Shown here piece by piece: positions 61,960 to 64,000 of a DNA stretch of 64,000 nt (positions are counted from its first letter, which is position 1; each line of letters starts with the position of its first letter). This stretch comes from Abyssibacter profundi. Lineage in GTDB: Bacteria > Pseudomonadota > Gammaproteobacteria > Nevskiales > OUC007. The DNA lies in the NCBI RefSeq assembly GCF_003151135.1, contig NZ_QEQK01000007.1, positions 82,501 to 146,500 of the forward strand, in the 5' to 3' direction. A program made the translations under genes and the position numbers. Below the pieces are notes generated by a model. It saw only the letters and a list, made by a program, of their open reading frames with translations. It did no database searches and was not told where the DNA came from.

Positions 61960-62409
61960 ATGTCCGCACTCAAGGACCGCATCACTGCCGACATGAAGAC
62001 CGCCATGCGCGAGAAGGACAAGGAGCGCCTGGCCACGATCCGCATGCTCACCGCCGCGATTAAGCAACGTGAAGTCGATGAGCGCATCGAGCTCACCGAC
62101 GACGACGTGGTGGCCATCGTCGAAAAGCTGGTCAAGCAGCGCCGCGAAGCCGAAGCCCAGTATCGCGCGGGTGATCGTCCCGAATTGGCGGATCAGGAAG
62201 CCGCCGAAGCCGCACTGCTGACGCCTTATCTGCCCGCCCAGCTGGATGAAGCGGAGATCGATGCGCTGATCGAACAGGCCATGGCCGACACCGGCGCCGA
62301 ATCCATGCGCGACATGGGCAAGGTCATGGGCCAGCTCAAGCCCAAGGTCGCCGGCCGCACCGACATGTCCGCGCTCTCGGCCAAGATTAAAGCCCGCCTG
62401 GCGGGCTAA
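61960..62409 (+). CDS. yqeY: GatB/YqeY domain protein
   Basis: 149 aa, homologous to the tail domain of GatB and found between rpsU and dnaG in many bacteria: SALKDRITADMKTAMREKDKERLATIRMLTAAIKQREVDERIELTDDDVVAIVEKLVKQRREA, then LTPYLPAQLDEAEIDALI and GKVMGQLKPKVAGRTDMSALSAKIKARL. Thought to bind tRNA; exact role unknown. A strong AAGGAAG ribosome site precedes the ATG. Next gene after the rpsU terminator. Confidence 0.95.
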   Translation: MSALKDRITADMKTAMREKDKERLATIRMLTAAIKQREVDERIELTDDDVVAIVEKLVKQRREAEAQYRAGDRPELADQEAAEAALLTPYLPAQLDEAEIDALIEQAMADTGAESMRDMGKVMGQLKPKVAGRTDMSALSAKIKARLAG

Positions 62410-62482
62410 TTCAGCCTGCGCCGGAACACCACCGGCCATCCGCGGTCTTCTGCAGCAGACACCACACGCTGCCGGAGACCGC

Positions 62483-62668
62483 ATGCCCCAACCTGGCCCC
62501 AAGCACCCGTCGACCCGAAACCGGGATTCCGACGACGCAGCGGAAAGCCACGCGCCCGACCACGAAGCGAAGGAGGACGCGCTGGCCGATGAAGCCGGCG
62601 ACGAATCCTTCCCGGCCAGTGATCCACCGGCCTGGACACCGGGCAAACCCGGCTCACCCGCAGGTTGA
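62483..62668 (+). CDS. Small acidic protein with ESFPASDPPAW motif
   Basis: 61 aa, highly polar, with no helix or signal. The C-terminal motif DESFPASDPPAWTPGKPG belongs to a widespread set of small uncharacterised proteobacterial proteins that share the E-S-F-P-A-S-D-P-P-[AS]-W core. The rest is disordered and acidic (about 14 D/E). GGAG site four bases before the ATG. One of three genes inserted between yqeY and dnaG. Confidence 0.72.
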   Translation: MPQPGPKHPSTRNRDSDDAAESHAPDHEAKEDALADEAGDESFPASDPPAWTPGKPGSPAG

Positions 62669-62700
62669 AGCCCGCCCATCGCCCATCGCATGATCGGCGC

Positions 62701-63267
62701 ATGAGCTCTACGACACGCCATGGCCGCAACATCGCCCTTGCAATGCTGGCGGCGGCCCTGAGTGCCTGCGTCACCACCGGCGCGGGCGGCGGCTTGCATA
62801 CTCCAGTCTCCTTAGGCTCGGCGTCGGAACTGGCGCAAACCCTGAACCACGTCTTCCAGCCCCAGCCCAGCCCTGACGAGGGTCTGCGCAGAGCCACCCA
62901 TGTCGCAGACGGCGAACTGGACAACGAATCGGCGGCCCCGGCAGCCGCCACAACGGAACAGCCGGTCGCCCTCGCCACGCAGACCGCATCGCCCGGCAAC
63001 AGCGACACCACCAAAGACGACCCTTGGCGGTGTGCCCGCACGCCGGGGGCGCGTGGCTGCGAGCGTCGCCACGGCGAAGACCTAGTCATCGCTCAACCCG
63101 ACATCCACGCCGCTCCCGGCGGGCTACCCGCCCCAGCCGAAGCCGCCCGCTCTTGCCGCATTCAGTGTGATGGCCAATGGCACAGGGTCAGTTGCGCATC
63201 AGACGCGGAAGCTCGTTGCGACTGCCATGCCGAGCCGGTGGCCCAGTGCGTGGACAAACCGCTCTAG
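62701..63267 (+). CDS. Predicted lipoprotein of unknown function
   Basis: 188 aa. A lipoprotein signal (IALAMLAAALSACVTTG) precedes a low-complexity A-, T- and P-rich stretch (about residues 60-125) and a cysteine-rich C-terminus: WRCARTPGARGCERRH, SCRIQCDGQWHRVSCASDAEARCDCHAEPVAQC, about nine cysteines likely in disulfides. No family recognised. ATG at 62701 is used; an upstream TTG at 62665 overlaps the stop of the small acidic protein gene. Sits between yqeY and gpx in the dnaG neighbourhood. Confidence 0.6.
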   Translation: MSSTTRHGRNIALAMLAAALSACVTTGAGGGLHTPVSLGSASELAQTLNHVFQPQPSPDEGLRRATHVADGELDNESAAPAAATTEQPVALATQTASPGNSDTTKDDPWRCARTPGARGCERRHGEDLVIAQPDIHAAPGGLPAPAEAARSCRIQCDGQWHRVSCASDAEARCDCHAEPVAQCVDKPL

Positions 63268-63347
63268 ACGGACCCACCCACCTGCTCATCTAAGCCGACG
63301 GGGCCGGGCAGGCTAGAATGCCGGTCCATTTCGCGCTGCGAGCCACC

Positions 63348-63824
63348 ATGTCCATCTACGACTTTTCCGCCCAGACCATTGACGGCACGGAGCAGTCGCT
63401 CGCCGACTACAAGGGCCAGCCGCTGCTCATCGTCAACACCGCGAGTAAGTGTGGCTTCACGCCGCAGTACGAAGGCCTGGAAGCGCTCTACCAGCAGTAC
63501 AAGGACCAGGGCTTTGCGGTTCTGGGCTTTCCCTGCGATCAGTTTGGCCACCAGGAGCCGGGCGACGAAGAGGAGATCAAGTCGTTCTGCTCGCTGACCT
63601 ATAACGTCAGTTTCCCGATGTTCGCCAAGATCGAGGTCAATGGCGACAACGCCCACCCGCTGTACCAGCACCTTAAGCAGGCCAAGCCCGGCGTGCTGGG
63701 CTCACAAGGCATCAAGTGGAACTTCACCAAGTTTCTGGTCGACGGCCAGGGCGAGGTGGTGAAGCGCTACGCCCCCACCGACAAGCCGGCCTCGCTGACC
63801 CAGGACATCGAAGCCCTGCTCTAG
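63348..63824 (+). CDS. Glutathione peroxidase (thiol type)
   Basis: Reduces hydroperoxides with thioredoxin or glutathione. 158 aa: peroxidatic C35 in VNTASKCGFTPQYEGLEALY, the catalytic glutamine and tryptophan regions GFPCDQFGHQEPG and KWNFTKFLVDGQGEVVKRYAP. This is the BtuE/Gpx-type cysteine enzyme. ATG at 63348; the open frame begins at 63318. Not normally part of the rpsU-dnaG operon, so probably an insertion. Confidence 0.92.
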   Translation: MSIYDFSAQTIDGTEQSLADYKGQPLLIVNTASKCGFTPQYEGLEALYQQYKDQGFAVLGFPCDQFGHQEPGDEEEIKSFCSLTYNVSFPMFAKIEVNGDNAHPLYQHLKQAKPGVLGSQGIKWNFTKFLVDGQGEVVKRYAPTDKPASLTQDIEALL

Positions 63825-63847
63825 CCTCATCACTGCCGAGCCCCCGC

Positions 63848-64000
63848 GTGGCCCGAATCCCGCAAAACTTTCTCGACGACCTGCTGGCGCGGACGGATAT
63901 CGTCCAGCTCATCGACGGCCGCGTGCCGCTCAAACGCCAGGGCAGCGAGTACGCCGCCTGCTGCCCGTTCCACGACGAAAAATCGCCCAGCTTCACGGTC
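63848..64000 (+). CDS. dnaG: DNA primase, N-terminal part (gene runs off the right edge)
   Basis: Synthesises RNA primers at replication forks. The 51 codons present, beginning with GTG (VARIPQNFLDDLLARTDIVQLIDG), hold RVPLKRQGSEYAACCPFHDEKSPSF, which is the primase zinc-ribbon motif CPFHDEKSPSF. The catalytic TOPRIM domain lies beyond the window. It follows the rpsU-yqeY genes in the standard order, but with three extra genes in between. Confidence 0.93.
   Translation, partial: MARIPQNFLDDLLARTDIVQLIDGRVPLKRQGSEYAACCPFHDEKSPSFTV

Overview
The window is GC-rich, densely coded chromosomal DNA with about 65 protein genes, no rRNA or tRNA gene, no CRISPR array, and no insertion sequence or prophage. 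Gene content and order (ampD-ampE, glnA/ntrB/ntrC, glyQ-glyS, rhodanese-grxC-secB-gpsA, envC-ctpA-yibQ, rpsU-yqeY-dnaG, ubiquinone genes ubiB, ubiE and ubiJ, rppH, bfd, erpA) point to a free-living aerobic gammaproteobacterium. The RoxA-like diheme cytochrome, AlkB/FADS-type desaturase and OruR-type AraC regulator would suit a Nevskiales/Salinisphaerales-like lineage, but that placement is a guess.

Layout: 1-6 kb holds the 5' part of tyrS, an M23 endopeptidase with anmK, then erpA, a bactofilin, a coiled-coil membrane protein and argC. The 3' tail of erpA is duplicated next to a hairpin-rich spacer. 6-11 kb holds a CLC protein with a channel-like residue, hemJ, bfd behind a Fur-box-like site, rppH, a HAD phosphatase and hisN. 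10.8-15.8 kb is a vitamin B12 island: a cobalamin riboswitch, a TonB-dependent BtuB, a beta-propeller lipoprotein resembling BtuG in concept, and a PduO-type adenosyltransferase, meeting btuF, which is carried at the end of an ampD-ampE-btuF operon. 17-25 kb holds an M16 protease, small membrane proteins, zapG, patatin, trmL, and the gpsA-secB-grxC-rhodanese block. 25-30.5 kb holds envC, ctpA, yibQ and ubiB.

30.5-35.6 kb is the most unusual part: three consecutive exported c-type cytochromes, a RoxA/MauG-like 799-aa diheme protein, a diheme lipoprotein and a monoheme protein with a calcium-loop-like segment. They probably form one oxidative or electron-transfer system. It is followed by a serine hydrolase, a cyclic-nucleotide-gated EAL phosphodiesterase, a membrane protein with a THAHLFG motif, nucleotide-salvage enzymes and ubiJ.

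41-46 kb contains an outer-membrane-barrel gene interrupted by one in-frame TGA, ubiE with a DUF971 gene, and an AraC regulator divergent from a desaturase, with two tandem 21-bp repeats between them. 46-51 kb holds a two-gene lipoprotein/beta-propeller operon, a DUF4423 regulator and a ZIP transporter. 51-56 kb is the nitrogen module (ntrC, ntrB, DUF4124, glnA with a sigma-54 promoter). 56-64 kb holds glyQS, a GmhB homologue lacking the HAD nucleophile, folK-folB-tsaD, and rpsU-yqeY with three extra genes before dnaG.
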